The position numbers and the translations under genes were made by a program. From contig CBDBEN010000005.1 of assembly GCA_965204405.1 (NCBI GenBank), positions 930,001-994,000 on the forward strand: a stretch of 64,000 nt of DNA, written 5' to 3'. The stretch comes from JANQPX01 sp965204405. Its GTDB lineage: Bacteria > Pseudomonadota > Alphaproteobacteria > Geminicoccales > Geminicoccaceae. This document shows positions 38,338 to 47,376 of the stretch, in pieces. The notes under the pieces are model-generated. The model was not told the origin of the DNA. It worked only from the letters and a program-made list of their open reading frames with translations, and did not search any database. The stretch's first letter is position 1; each line of letters begins with the position of its first letter.

Positions 38338-38932
38338 CCCTGGTGTGGCGCCGGTCAATCTTCTCCCGGCCGATGGCGAGGCGTTCCTGATCCCGGACGC
38401 TTTATCTGCAGAATGCGCGGATCGAGCGCTTGCTGACCTGATGAATGATGTCGACTGGCGTCAGGAAACTACCGTCCTGTTCGGTCGCCGGATTCCTCTG
38501 CCGCGGCTGACCGCGTGGTATGGTGATCATGCCTATGCCTATAGTGGTATCCGGCATGCGCCCGCAGCGCTGACCCCGGTCTTGGTCGAACTCAAAGCGG
38601 TCGTCGAAATGGCAGCCGGCCAAGCCTTCAACAGCGTCTTGATCAATCTCTATCGTAATGGCCGGGACAGCATGGGCTGGCACAGCGATGACGAAAAAAC
38701 TCTAGGCGCCAATCCGGTGATTGCCAGCTTGTCGCTCGGCGGAACCAGGCGTTTCCAGCTGAAGCATCGGCGGGAAGGCGGCCTCATCAGCACCGACCTG
38801 TCCCATGGCTCCTGCCTGATTATGCGAGGCCGCTGTCAGGCCTGTTGGCGCCATCAGGTTCCCAAGACCAAAAAGAAGGCAGCACCCAGGATCAATCTGA
38901 CATTCCGGTCCCTTTGCCATGAAGCGGAGTGA
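38300..38932 (+). CDS. alkB: AlkB-like Fe(II)/2-oxoglutarate-dependent dioxygenase
   Basis: About 210 residues. The iron ligands are WHSDDE (His and Asp) and the distal His in WRHQVPK; RINLTFR supplies the 2-oxoglutarate-binding arginines. LPRLTAWYGDHAYAYSGIRH is the substrate loop typical of AlkB/ALKBH2-3-like DNA repair enzymes, which remove alkyl groups from bases. One Cys-rich variation, MRGRCQACWRHQ, precedes the His where family members usually have GxxQ..WxH. The start is uncertain: ATG 38300 overlaps HlyU by 38 bp, and GTG at 38345 lies 7 bp after the HlyU stop. The two are probably co-transcribed. Confidence 0.88.
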   Translation: MSRAIASFKPAADPGVAPVNLLPADGEAFLIPDALSAECADRALADLMNDVDWRQETTVLFGRRIPLPRLTAWYGDHAYAYSGIRHAPAALTPVLVELKAVVEMAAGQAFNSVLINLYRNGRDSMGWHSDDEKTLGANPVIASLSLGGTRRFQLKHRREGGLISTDLSHGSCLIMRGRCQACWRHQVPKTKKKAAPRINLTFRSLCHEAE

Positions 38933-39059
38933 CGTCAGCCGACGATTCGCTGTTGGTGATCGGCCGGGATCCGCATAAGCTGTCTGGTGCAAGGGAGGCG
39001 CCGAGCAACGTTCTCGGGGGCATCTATGGCGGGCATTCTTATCGCGGCGGGCTTTCATC

Positions 39060-40058
39060 ATGCTGATCCTCTTTCCGGACGCCATGTTCGACGATGACGC
39101 AGCTCTTGAGCGCGAGGTACTGCCTCTCGGAACGGAGCTGATCGTCGGTGGAACGGCTGATCCGGAGGCTATCGATCCTGCGACTTGGCGCCGGGCCGAG
39201 GGGTTGGTCGTCTATATCGAGATGAAGATCGATCGGGATGTGATCGACCGGCTGGGCGACTGCAGGATTATCGTGCGCGCCGGTGTCGGGTTCGATCATA
39301 TCGATATCGACTACGCGGCATCCCGAGGCATCCCGGTCTGCAATGTGCCGGACTATGGCACGACCGAGGTGGCCGACCATGCAATTGGGCTGATGCTCGG
39401 TCTTGCACGCGGTTTGGTTTCCTATCATCAGCGCTTGACTGCCGACCCGGTGGCCGGCTGGCAATATTCGGGGGCACCGCTGGTCAGGCGGCTGCGGCGA
39501 AGGCAATTCGGCGTTGTCGGCCTTGGCCGTATCGGCATGGCTGCGGCGAGGCGTGCACGGGGACTGGATATGGAGGTCTCGTTTTTCGATCCCTACCTTC
39601 CCGATGGTGCCGACCTCGGATCCGGTTTTAGGCGGGTCGATCGCCTTGAAACTCTGCTATCCAGTGTCGATGTCGTTAGCCTGCATTGCCCTTTGAACGC
39701 CGAAACAACCAACCTGATCGATGCCAAAGCCCTCGAAAGCATCAAGCCCGGCTCTCTGGTGATTAACACCGCGCGCGGCGGCTTGATCGATATCCCGGCC
39801 CTGGAAGCCGCGCTTCGCGAAGGCCGGATCGATGGCGCCGGGATCGATGTCTTGCCGGATGAACCTCCGGATCCCGAACATCCGCTGCTGCAAGCCTTCA
39901 GACGGCGAGAGCCCTGGGTTGACGGCCGCCTGCTCCTGACACCTCACGCGGCCTGGTATTCCCCGGACGGTCATGCGGATATGCGCCGGAAAGCTGCGGC
40001 TACGGTTGCCGATTTCCTGCGGGACGGCACGCGGCGAAACGTGGTCAATGGTGTCTGA
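39060..40058 (+). CDS. D-isomer-specific 2-hydroxyacid dehydrogenase (C-terminal-binding-protein group)
   Basis: This 332-residue protein has the NAD-binding motif FGVVGLGRIGMAAARRARGLDMEVSFFDPY (about residues 150-179) and the catalytic order Arg (NTARGGLID), Glu (DVLPDEPPDPEHP) and His (LTPHAAWYS). The N-terminal half has VGFDHIDIDYAASRGIPVCNVPDYGTTEVADHAIGL typical of CtBP-like dehydrogenases. It reduces a 2-oxo acid with NADH; the substrate is not evident. Sugar-acid genes (dgo, den/otn) on both sides make a sugar-acid role likely. Confidence 0.9.
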   Translation: MLILFPDAMFDDDAALEREVLPLGTELIVGGTADPEAIDPATWRRAEGLVVYIEMKIDRDVIDRLGDCRIIVRAGVGFDHIDIDYAASRGIPVCNVPDYGTTEVADHAIGLMLGLARGLVSYHQRLTADPVAGWQYSGAPLVRRLRRRQFGVVGLGRIGMAAARRARGLDMEVSFFDPYLPDGADLGSGFRRVDRLETLLSSVDVVSLHCPLNAETTNLIDAKALESIKPGSLVINTARGGLIDIPALEAALREGRIDGAGIDVLPDEPPDPEHPLLQAFRRREPWVDGRLLLTPHAAWYSPDGHADMRRKAAATVADFLRDGTRRNVVNGV

Positions 40059-40084
40059 GTTTTATTGCTCTAAGCCATTATGAC

Positions 40085-40160
40085 GGCACCGGCCCGCTCC
40101 CCTGCCCAGCAGCATATCGGGCCAATATCGGGTGGTTGGGCAGGGGAGTGGGCCGGTGCC
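40085..40160. repeat. Palindromic element, copy 2 (between convergent genes)
   Basis: A 24-bp stem with one mismatch (40085-40108 with 40137-40160) and a 28-nt loop. The loop and inner arm (ATATCGGG...GGTGGTTGGG) match the core of the copies at 1356-1432 and 56187-56245. Unlike those, I see no terminal repeats. It lies between the convergent 2-hydroxyacid dehydrogenase and denD genes. Confidence 0.75.
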
Positions 40161-40172
40161 AGGCTCATCTGA

Positions 40173-41159
40173 TCAGTGTATCACGCCGCCCAACTCGTCC
40201 TCGATATGGGCCTGGATGATCTCCTTGATGTCCCTGTCCGGCTGGAATCCCAGATCACGGGCACGTTTGGCATCGAAAGCCGGCAGCCAGCCGGAAACGA
40301 TTTTCTGGATATGGTCGTCCGGTTGCCACTGAATGCGGTTCGCCACGTCGGCGCCGGCGACATCGGCAAGCGCCTCCACGACCTCGCCGATGGCTACGGA
40401 AATGCCGGGAAGCGTCAGCATGCGGGCGGGACCGAAATCTTCGCCGGGAAGGGCAAGCGCATGGAGCAGGGCTTCGATCACCCGGCGCGGCGATAAGATG
40501 TACATCGCCGATTCCGGGCGGACGGGGCAGATGGCGGGTTCGCCCGCCAGCGGTTCCCTGATGATGGAGCTTGCAAAGGTGGAGGCCGCCTTGTTCGGCT
40601 TGCCCGGGCGCACCACGATAGTGGGCAGACGAAGGGCGCGGCCATCGATGAAACCCTTGCGGCTGTAATCGTTCACCATCAGTTCGCCGGCCGCTTTCTG
40701 AGCGCCATAGGAAGTCTGCGGGTTCAGGATCATCTCGTCATGACCGACGTCGGGCATGTTACCGCCATAGACCGCGACCGAGCTCGCAAAGACCACCCGC
40801 GGTGGTGCCGGGAGCTGTCTGCAGGCTTCGAGGACATGGCGTGTGCCATCGAGATTGACGGCCATGCCCAGGTCGAAATCGGCCTCGGCATTGGCACTCA
40901 CGATCGCCGCCAGATGGTAGACGACATCGACATCGCCGCTGACCAGGCTCTTCACCTCGTTCGGATCGGCAATACTTCCGGTGACGATGTCGAGGCGTGG
41001 GTCATCCGGCAGGCCTTCGGGCGCAGCCACATCGAACAGGGTCAGTTTTTCGAGAGGCTTGTTCTCGGAACCAGGGAGATTGACACCATCCTTCGACAGC
41101 AGCGCTGCTGCCAGTTTTTTGCCGATAAAGCCGGCACCGCCGGTAATGACGATGTGCAT
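40173..41159 (-). CDS. denD: D-erythronate dehydrogenase (SDR/epimerase family)
   Basis: This 328-residue extended SDR has MHIVITGGAGFIGKKLA (NAD-binding TGGAGFIG), VVYHLAAIVSANAEADFDLG, and the catalytic SSVAVYG...SYGAQKAAGE with YxxxK. The N-terminal half plus the specific C-terminal RPGKPNKAASTFASSIIREPLAGE match DenD. It oxidises D-erythronate to 2-oxo-tetronate. The adjacent divergent otnK-otnC pair supplies kinase and decarboxylase, so the three form the known erythronate pathway, although the isomerase OtnI is missing here. Confidence 0.9.
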   Translation of the reverse strand: MHIVITGGAGFIGKKLAAALLSKDGVNLPGSENKPLEKLTLFDVAAPEGLPDDPRLDIVTGSIADPNEVKSLVSGDVDVVYHLAAIVSANAEADFDLGMAVNLDGTRHVLEACRQLPAPPRVVFASSVAVYGGNMPDVGHDEMILNPQTSYGAQKAAGELMVNDYSRKGFIDGRALRLPTIVVRPGKPNKAASTFASSIIREPLAGEPAICPVRPESAMYILSPRRVIEALLHALALPGEDFGPARMLTLPGISVAIGEVVEALADVAGADVANRIQWQPDDHIQKIVSGWLPAFDAKRARDLGFQPDRDIKEIIQAHIEDELGGVIH

Positions 41160-41288
41160 GATCCACCTCCGCTGGTTCTTCTGGTTATTGCACCCTTACT
41201 CAGATGCGCTAGAACGTTTGACGGGACATCATAACCAACACAGGACATCAGCTCCAACCGAGTCTGTCCGCAAGAACGTCTGGATTCC

Positions 41289-42572
41289 ATGTCACGACTC
41301 TTGGGCTGCATCGCAGATGATTTCACCGGCGCTACCGATCTGGCCAGCATGCTGGTTCGGCGCGGCATGCGCACCGTACAGCTTATTGGGCAGCCGGAGC
41401 AATCTCTGGAACTCGGTGACGCGCAGGCGATTGTCGTCGCACTTAAATCCAGGAATATCCCGGTGCATGAGGCGATCGAGCAGTCGCTCGGCACGCTTGC
41501 CTGGCTGAAAAAACAAGGCGTGCGGCAAACGCTCTTCAAATACTGCTCCACTTTCGATTCGACCGACGCCGGCAATATCGGCCAGGTGAGCGAGGCGCTT
41601 CTCGAAGCCCTGGGTGATGACTTCACCATTGCCTGCCCCGCCTTTCCCGAGAATGGGCGGACGGTCTATCAGGGACATCTCTTCGTAGGCCAGCAACTGC
41701 TCTCGGCGAGTTCGATGCGCTACCACCCGCTGACGCCTATGACCGACAGTAATCTGGTCGCGGTACTGGGGCGCCAGAGCCGAGGCAAGGTCGGACTCCT
41801 GCCATTCGGCACGGTGGATCGGGGGCCCGATGCGATCAGGGACGCGATTGCCGACCTGCGCGCTTCCGGCGTGCGTCAAGCGATTGCCGACGCGGTGACC
41901 GATCGGCATTTGATCTCACTTGGTCATGCTGCCGAAGATCTGCGGCTCGTTACCGGCGGTTCGGGGATCGCAATGGGATTGCCGGACAATTTCCGAGATT
42001 CGGGGCTCTTGGGGCACTCGGACACTGCCGCCGGCCTGCCGCAGGTCGAGGGCCATTCAGCTGTGCTTGCAGGTAGCTGCTCGACCGCAACGCTCGGGCA
42101 AATCGAAAATTTCCGGGCATCGGGCCAGCCGGCTCACCGTCTTGACGTTCGCGGCCTGTGCCAGGGGCGGGACGAAGTCGACCGTGCCCTTAGCTGGGCT
42201 CGGGAGAAACTCGGCGAATGTCCGGTTCTCATCTCGGCCTCCGATTCACCGACCGAGGTTGCCGAGATTCAGCGCATGTTCGGACGCGAGAAAGTCGGTG
42301 CCATGGTCGAAGCGGCGATGGCCGCGATTGGCCGGGGCCTTCGCAAGGAAGGTGTCAGGCGTTTCGTGCTCGCCGGCGGTGAAACGTCAGGGGCTGTGGT
42401 GAATGCGCTCGGTGTTAGCGGTCTCAGGATCGGCCCGACGATTGATCCGGGCGTTCCTTGGACCGCCAGCTTGGATGAAGCTCCCTTGGCGCTTGCCTTG
42501 AAATCCGGCAACTTCGGGGCTGTCGATTTCTTCACCAAAGCGTTTGCCATGCTGGACGAGGTCCAGAGATGA
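41289..42572 (+). CDS. otnK: 3-oxo-tetronate kinase
   Basis: This 427-residue protein of the four-carbon acid sugar kinase family (DUF1537 N- and C-domains) begins LGCIADDFTGATDLASMLVRRG. It also has YCSTFDSTDAGNIG (substrate site), CPAFPENGRTVYQGHLFV and the nucleotide-binding VLAGSCSTATLGQ, RRFVLAGGETSGAVVNALGV. It phosphorylates 3-oxo-tetronate at C4. It ends in an ATGA overlap with otnC, so both are produced together. The promoter lies in the 129-bp gap shared with denD. Confidence 0.92.
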   Translation: MSRLLGCIADDFTGATDLASMLVRRGMRTVQLIGQPEQSLELGDAQAIVVALKSRNIPVHEAIEQSLGTLAWLKKQGVRQTLFKYCSTFDSTDAGNIGQVSEALLEALGDDFTIACPAFPENGRTVYQGHLFVGQQLLSASSMRYHPLTPMTDSNLVAVLGRQSRGKVGLLPFGTVDRGPDAIRDAIADLRASGVRQAIADAVTDRHLISLGHAAEDLRLVTGGSGIAMGLPDNFRDSGLLGHSDTAAGLPQVEGHSAVLAGSCSTATLGQIENFRASGQPAHRLDVRGLCQGRDEVDRALSWAREKLGECPVLISASDSPTEVAEIQRMFGREKVGAMVEAAMAAIGRGLRKEGVRRFVLAGGETSGAVVNALGVSGLRIGPTIDPGVPWTASLDEAPLALALKSGNFGAVDFFTKAFAMLDEVQR

Positions 42573-43207
42573 GCACCGAAGCCAAGCTTCGGGAGCAGAT
42601 CGTGGAGCTTGGCCGGCTACTGGCCCATCTCGGCCTGTCCCACGGTAGCACGGGCAATATCAGCGTGCGTTTGGATGATGGCTGGCTGCTGACACCCACC
42701 AAGTCGCGCCTCGGCAAGCTTGATCCGGCAAGGCTTGCCAAGCTTGACGATGAAGGACGCCATCTCGGCGGCGACAAGCCCTCCAAGGAGGCCTTTCTTC
42801 ACCGTTCCGTCTACGACATGCGGCCCACCGCCGGTGCGATCGTTCACCTTCACTCAACTCATTCCGTCGCGGTTTCCTGCCTCGATGGGCTGGACCAGGA
42901 GGATTGCCTGCCTCCGCTGACCGCTTACTATGTCATGCAAGTCGGCAAGCTGCCGATTGTTCCGTATTTCCCGCCGGGCGATGAGCGTTTGGCGGCGGCC
43001 GTGCGGAAACTTGCCGCCGATCATGCCTCGGTCCTGCTTGCCAATCACGGCCCTGTGGTTGCAGGAAAGAGCTTGGAGGCTGCGGCTGGCGCGGTCGAGG
43101 AACTGGAGGCCACAGCCAAGCTCTTCCTGCTGCTCAAGGATCAGAAGACCAAACCACTGTCGCAGGCACAGGTCGACGAACTCCGCCGCCGTTTTCCGGA
43201 CAGTTAG
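42569..43207 (+). CDS. otnC: 3-oxo-tetronate 4-phosphate decarboxylase (class II aldolase family)
   Basis: This 212-residue class II aldolase/adducin-type protein has GSTGNISVRLDDGWLLTPTKSRLG, the catalytic and Zn-binding VHLHSTHSVAVS (His-x-His), and a third His in LANHGPVV. In OtnC, decarboxylation of 3-oxo-tetronate 4-phosphate gives dihydroxyacetone phosphate. The identity is supported mainly by its overlap with otnK. It ends 170 bp before the convergent sterol-desaturase family gene. Confidence 0.9.
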   Translation: MSTEAKLREQIVELGRLLAHLGLSHGSTGNISVRLDDGWLLTPTKSRLGKLDPARLAKLDDEGRHLGGDKPSKEAFLHRSVYDMRPTAGAIVHLHSTHSVAVSCLDGLDQEDCLPPLTAYYVMQVGKLPIVPYFPPGDERLAAAVRKLAADHASVLLANHGPVVAGKSLEAAAGAVEELEATAKLFLLLKDQKTKPLSQAQVDELRRRFPDS

Positions 43208-43378
43208 ACATTCGGTGCCGGGCGAGGTGGTGCGAAAGATCGCCTCATTTGGAGATGCCGACAGGTCATCAGGTTCTTCACGGGACCGCCATAGACCTTC
43301 TTCGATGCGGAGAAAGGATAGGAAGCCGAATTTCGGTTCCACTTGACTAGGCGGTTAGAACTTTTCGTTGCAGTTGCA

Positions 43379-44251
43379 CTACTTGCTAGTAGAGGAAATT
43401 CGGCGTTTCGGTGAGAGCAAGCCCCGATAGGCTCTTGGTGAGAGTGCGTAAATCATCTGTCCCATAAGAGAAGCTTCCATGGCGTCGGTAACGCCGAGCG
43501 GTGATGTGCAGGGGCCGGGAACGCGGTGGGTGCCGAAGATATGGTCGAACAGAGAAAAAACCGTCGCAAAGTTCGTATTGAAGAAACGGACGTCAGCAGC
43601 ATGATGCCAGCGGTGCATCGCTGGTGACACGAATATGATGCCCAGTCTGCCATAGGTCCAGGGCAGGTCCGCATGAATGAAGTAACCGTAGTAGTGACGT
43701 ACGAGATTGTTGGCGATCAAACCAACCGGCGGAATGCCCAGAAGCAGCAGGACGCTGTTGTCGATGGCAAATGTCGTCAGCCGATTGAAGGGATGAAAAC
43801 GTTCGAGGGTCAGCCAGGTCATCTCGGTGTCGGAGTGATGGACGGCATGAGAAGGCCAGAATAGCTTGGTGTGCTCGAGACGATGGCGCCAATAGCCGAC
43901 GAAGTCTCCGATGACGATGGCGACGAATATCGACAGCAAAGTCGGAACGCTGGCCCAGGAATTCCGATCGATCAGCGCGATGCCGCCAGCGTTGATGATC
44001 TGGTAGATGAGTTGGTGGGCCAAACCGATCATCGGCACCACGATCAAGACGTTGAAGATCATGATCTTGATATTGAGATGCGTCTCGCCGATGGCGCGTT
44101 GAATGTCACGCAGCAGTGCTCTGCGCTTGACCAGAAGCCCAAGCAGCAGGAAAAACAGGGCCGGCCAGAACAGTCCGGTCAAGGCGTCGACGAGCGCGTG
44201 CATGCTGGCACTGAAGATGTTGGAGAGGGTCTCTATCATCGGTGTGATCAA
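43379..44251 (-). CDS. Sterol desaturase/fatty acid hydroxylase family membrane protein
   Basis: This 290-residue membrane di-iron enzyme has its His clusters in order: HRLEH, HAVHH, HFN-type region LERFHPFNR, and HRWHH with a following AADVRFFNTNFATVFSLFDHIFGTH. Four or more hydrophobic segments surround them. Members hydroxylate or desaturate lipids in the inner membrane, using O2. The exact substrate (fatty acid, hopanoid, carotenoid) is not evident from sequence. It stands alone. Confidence 0.88.
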   Translation of the reverse strand: MITPMIETLSNIFSASMHALVDALTGLFWPALFFLLLGLLVKRRALLRDIQRAIGETHLNIKIMIFNVLIVVPMIGLAHQLIYQIINAGGIALIDRNSWASVPTLLSIFVAIVIGDFVGYWRHRLEHTKLFWPSHAVHHSDTEMTWLTLERFHPFNRLTTFAIDNSVLLLLGIPPVGLIANNLVRHYYGYFIHADLPWTYGRLGIIFVSPAMHRWHHAADVRFFNTNFATVFSLFDHIFGTHRVPGPCTSPLGVTDAMEASLMGQMIYALSPRAYRGLLSPKRRISSTSK

Positions 44252-44712
44252 AACTTTCGAGCGCGGCGTGGGAACGCTGCTTTGCCTTCTTGGCGTGAGA
44301 TCATCATGGGCAAGGCCAGCATGGATCGGCCTAAATGGGCATCCGGCGGGTGATGTGTTCTGGGAAGTCTCTTGGGTACTTCATCATGTTGCAGCGTGTT
44401 CTGGATCATCGGGCAAAGATTCGTCGGTCTGGTATCGTGGTCAGATTTCGGGCTTGCCGGCGGCATGTGTCGCTCCCACGGTAACCAGGATTGGTTAACA
44501 TTGAATGACCGCCGAAGAAGCCTTGCCGGATGGCGGGGAACCGGCGGCTTTCCCCCAGGCCTCCGTTTTCCTCCCGCCAGGAATTGCTTGAAGTCTTGTG
44601 CAGACGGCCTAACGTCTCTGTTAGGGATTAATCAGGGCCATGCAAATCGGCAGGGGCAGGGCAGAGGTGTGCCTGCCATCGATTTGCCGAGGGCGGTCAA
44701 GGGAGACGGGAC
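44252..44712 (+). promoter_or_regulatory. 461-bp upstream region of the copper amine oxidase gene
   Basis: No supported gene. A perfect 6-4-6 dyad, TAACCA-GGAT-TGGTTA, lies at 44482-44497 and could bind a dimeric regulator; GGGAG at 44701-44705 is the ribosome-binding site of the amine oxidase. The dyad may control the oxidase or the divergent sterol-desaturase family gene. Confidence 0.4.
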
Positions 44713-46650
44713 ATGTCAGCGGATACCATCAACCAGTCCATCGATGCAGATGTCGTTCAGCATCCCTTGGAGCCGCTGACCAAGGACGAGATCAGCCTGG
44801 CATCGGGCATCGTTCGCCGCGAAATGACCGAGCTTGGTGAGACGTTGCGCTTCGAAGTGATCGAACTGAAGGAACCGCCGAAAGCCCTGGTGCGCGCCTT
44901 CAAGCCCGGCGACGCCATTGCCCGCGAGGCCAGGGTCAATCTGTTTCGCACCGGCGATATCGGCGTCTGGCGCCTGACGGTGTCGATTACCGAAAGCAAG
45001 ATTCTGACCAAGAAACACCTGCCCGATGCCCGGCCGATGATCCAGCTCGAGGAATTCATGGCGATCGAGGATGTGGTCAAGGCGGATCCGCGCTTCGTCG
45101 ACGCATGCACCAAGCGTGGGCTTACCGACATGTCGCTGGTATGCGTCGATCCCTGGTCGGCCGGCAATTTCGGGGTCGAAGGCGAGGAAGGGCGGCATCT
45201 CAGTCATGCTTTTTGCTGGGTGAAATCCAGCGACAACGACAATCTCTATGCCCATCCGATCGAGGGGCTGCATCCGGTGATCGATATCAAAACGCTGGAA
45301 GTCATCCGGGTCGATGACTATGGCGTAATGGCGGTGCCGAAAGCGGATGTGAACTATGATCGGGAATTCTCGTCCGAACCGCCCAGAGCAGATCTCAAAC
45401 CCATCGATGTGCAGCAGCCCGAAGGGGTGAGTTTCGACATGTCGGGGCGGACGATCCGCTGGCATGACTGGTCGATCCTGATCGGCTTCAATGCGCGCGA
45501 GGCGATTTCACTGCACAATATCAGCTATGCTGATCGGCCGGTCTGCTACCGCGCTTCCCTTGCCGAGATGGTCATTCCCTATGGTAGCCCGCGGGCGCCT
45601 CATTATCGCAAGAATGTCTTCGATATCGGCGAATACGGTATCGGCAAGCTCGCCAACTCTCTCGAGCTAGGCTGCGACTGCCTGGGCGCCATTCACTATC
45701 TGGATTGCTGGGTCAGCGACATCAACGGCGACCCGATGTGCATCAAGAACGCCATCTGCATCCATGAGGAAGATTATGGCATCCTCTGGAAACATTGGGA
45801 TTTCCGCACCGATCGCACCGAGGTGCGGCGAGCAAGACGTCTGGTGATTTCGTCGATTTCCACCGTAGGAAACTACGAGTACGGTTCGTACTGGTACTTC
45901 TATCTCGACGGCACCATGGAGCTGGAGATGAAGGCGACCGGGATCATCAACACCGTCGCCTGCGTGCCTGGCAAGCCGGAGAAGTATGGCGTCGAGGTTT
46001 CGCCCGGCGTGGTCGGCCAGATCCATCAGCACATCTTCTGCGCCCGCCTCGACATGGCGATCGACGGCGATGAGAATTCGGTGGTGGAGTGCGATACGGT
46101 CGCCGAGCCACTTGGTCCCAACAACCCCTATGGCAACGCCTTCTACGTTCAGGAAACCCCACTTGCCACCGAAGGCGGGCGGCAGAGAAAGCCGGAGGCG
46201 CAGCGCTACTGGAAGTTCATCAACCCGAACAAAAAGAATCATGTCGGCAGCCCCACCGGCTACAAGCTGGAGCCCAAGGACAGCGTGCAGGTGTTTACCC
46301 ATCCCGACGGACCATCCGGCCAGCGCATGGGCTTCGTGCGCAATCACCTCTGGGTGACGGCTGCCGACCCGGATGAGCGCTATCCTTCGGGCGAGTTCGT
46401 CAACCACTCCGACGGCTCGGACGGGGTCGCCGCCTATGCCGGCCAGGGGCGCTCGATCGATAATACCGACCTGGTCGCCTGGCATGTCTTCGGCCTGCAT
46501 CACCAGCCGCGCACCGAGGACTTTCCCGTGCAGCCCTGCGCGACCGTCGGCTTCAAGCTGATGCCTTCAGGGTTTTTCGACACCAATCCGAACCTCGACT
46601 TGCCGAGCGACAAGAACGAGGCAAGCTGCCATGCCGATGCCGCGGATTAG
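44713..46650 (+). CDS. Primary-amine oxidase (copper/topaquinone)
   Basis: This 645-residue protein has the topaquinone site VGNYEYG (Tyr388 converted to TPQ) and the catalytic-base region FDIGEYGIGKLANSLELGCDC. Copper ligands sit in QIHQHIFCARLDMAID (HxH), with the third His in FGLHHQPRTEDFPVQP. The N-terminal part (RREMTELGETLRFEVIELKEPPKA) is a typical CAO beta-alpha domain. No signal peptide is visible, so it is likely cytoplasmic. It converts primary amines to aldehydes, ammonia and H2O2; candidates include phenethylamine-type or aliphatic amines. No aldehyde dehydrogenase is adjacent. Confidence 0.93.
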   Translation: MSADTINQSIDADVVQHPLEPLTKDEISLASGIVRREMTELGETLRFEVIELKEPPKALVRAFKPGDAIAREARVNLFRTGDIGVWRLTVSITESKILTKKHLPDARPMIQLEEFMAIEDVVKADPRFVDACTKRGLTDMSLVCVDPWSAGNFGVEGEEGRHLSHAFCWVKSSDNDNLYAHPIEGLHPVIDIKTLEVIRVDDYGVMAVPKADVNYDREFSSEPPRADLKPIDVQQPEGVSFDMSGRTIRWHDWSILIGFNAREAISLHNISYADRPVCYRASLAEMVIPYGSPRAPHYRKNVFDIGEYGIGKLANSLELGCDCLGAIHYLDCWVSDINGDPMCIKNAICIHEEDYGILWKHWDFRTDRTEVRRARRLVISSISTVGNYEYGSYWYFYLDGTMELEMKATGIINTVACVPGKPEKYGVEVSPGVVGQIHQHIFCARLDMAIDGDENSVVECDTVAEPLGPNNPYGNAFYVQETPLATEGGRQRKPEAQRYWKFINPNKKNHVGSPTGYKLEPKDSVQVFTHPDGPSGQRMGFVRNHLWVTAADPDERYPSGEFVNHSDGSDGVAAYAGQGRSIDNTDLVAWHVFGLHHQPRTEDFPVQPCATVGFKLMPSGFFDTNPNLDLPSDKNEASCHADAAD

Positions 46651-47097
46651 TGACGTGACCGGGCCGCTCGGCTCTCTTGCAGATCGGGAAATGCCAGCGG
46701 GCGCGATGTCGGATCCGATTCACGGAGGTTTTCCAGGCCGGAAGCTGTTGGAGCGGTAGCGTTAATCAAACGCTAATCCTTCGCTGATAGCCTCGGTTTA
46801 ATGGTTCATGCGATCCTGGGAGTCCGAGCCACGCCCCTCTCTCCCTGCGGTCGGACGGATTCTCCGGATCCCATGGGCCGGATAATAGGGCCTGTCTGGG
46901 AAAAATTAACACCTGGTGAAGACAATCACGCCCGCAGCCTCGGTGTAGAAAGGCCCAATCAATCTGATCTGATTTCGGTCTGGTGGCGTGTTCGGTGCGA
47001 ATCATTCCCTAAGCTTTTCCAACAAAAGCCAGTGTACCCCCGGATTTCTTGGCACATTCTTCGAAGGCGGTGGGGATCCAATGATGTGGTCAAACCA
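46651..47097. other. 447-bp gap between convergent genes, no supported gene
   Basis: A small hairpin, TAGCGTT/AACGCTA with a 5-nt loop, lies at 46757-46775, without a T-run. Nothing else is convincing; reading frames here are short and low in hydrophobic content. Confidence 0.4.
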
Positions 47098-47376
47098 CTA
47101 GGGCCGAAGATCTGACACGAAACCGGCGATGATGAACAGCAGGATGCTGGCGCCGGTAATCGCGTAGCCGGATGAGGTCAGGGTGCGTGAGAGAGGGGTT
47201 TGACGATCGCGATCCGATATTTTGCCGCCCGGTCGGTTGGCCCGTGCGGTCAGCGAACCTGCAGTCACCAAGGCTGCCCCGACGAGCGCCAGCGTGATGA
47301 CAACGGGCCTTTGCGAGATGAGGATCAGGGCATCGATCAAGGTCGGCAGTATCCAGATAATCTTACGGTCCGGCAT
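47098..47376 (-). CDS. Small membrane protein at the end of the methanesulfonate-type ABC operon
   Basis: This 92-residue protein has three hydrophobic stretches (IIWILPTLIDALILI, VVITLALVGAALVTAGSL, AITGASILLFIIAGFV), no recognised family, and a basic loop between the second and third. It overlaps the 3' end of the upstream ATPase gene by 14 bp, with GGGAG immediately before the ATG, so it is probably translated by coupling. Its place in the operon suggests a role in the same transport system or in handling its substrate, but this is inference. Confidence 0.6.
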   Translation of the reverse strand: MPDRKIIWILPTLIDALILISQRPVVITLALVGAALVTAGSLTARANRPGGKISDRDRQTPLSRTLTSSGYAITGASILLFIIAGFVSDLRP

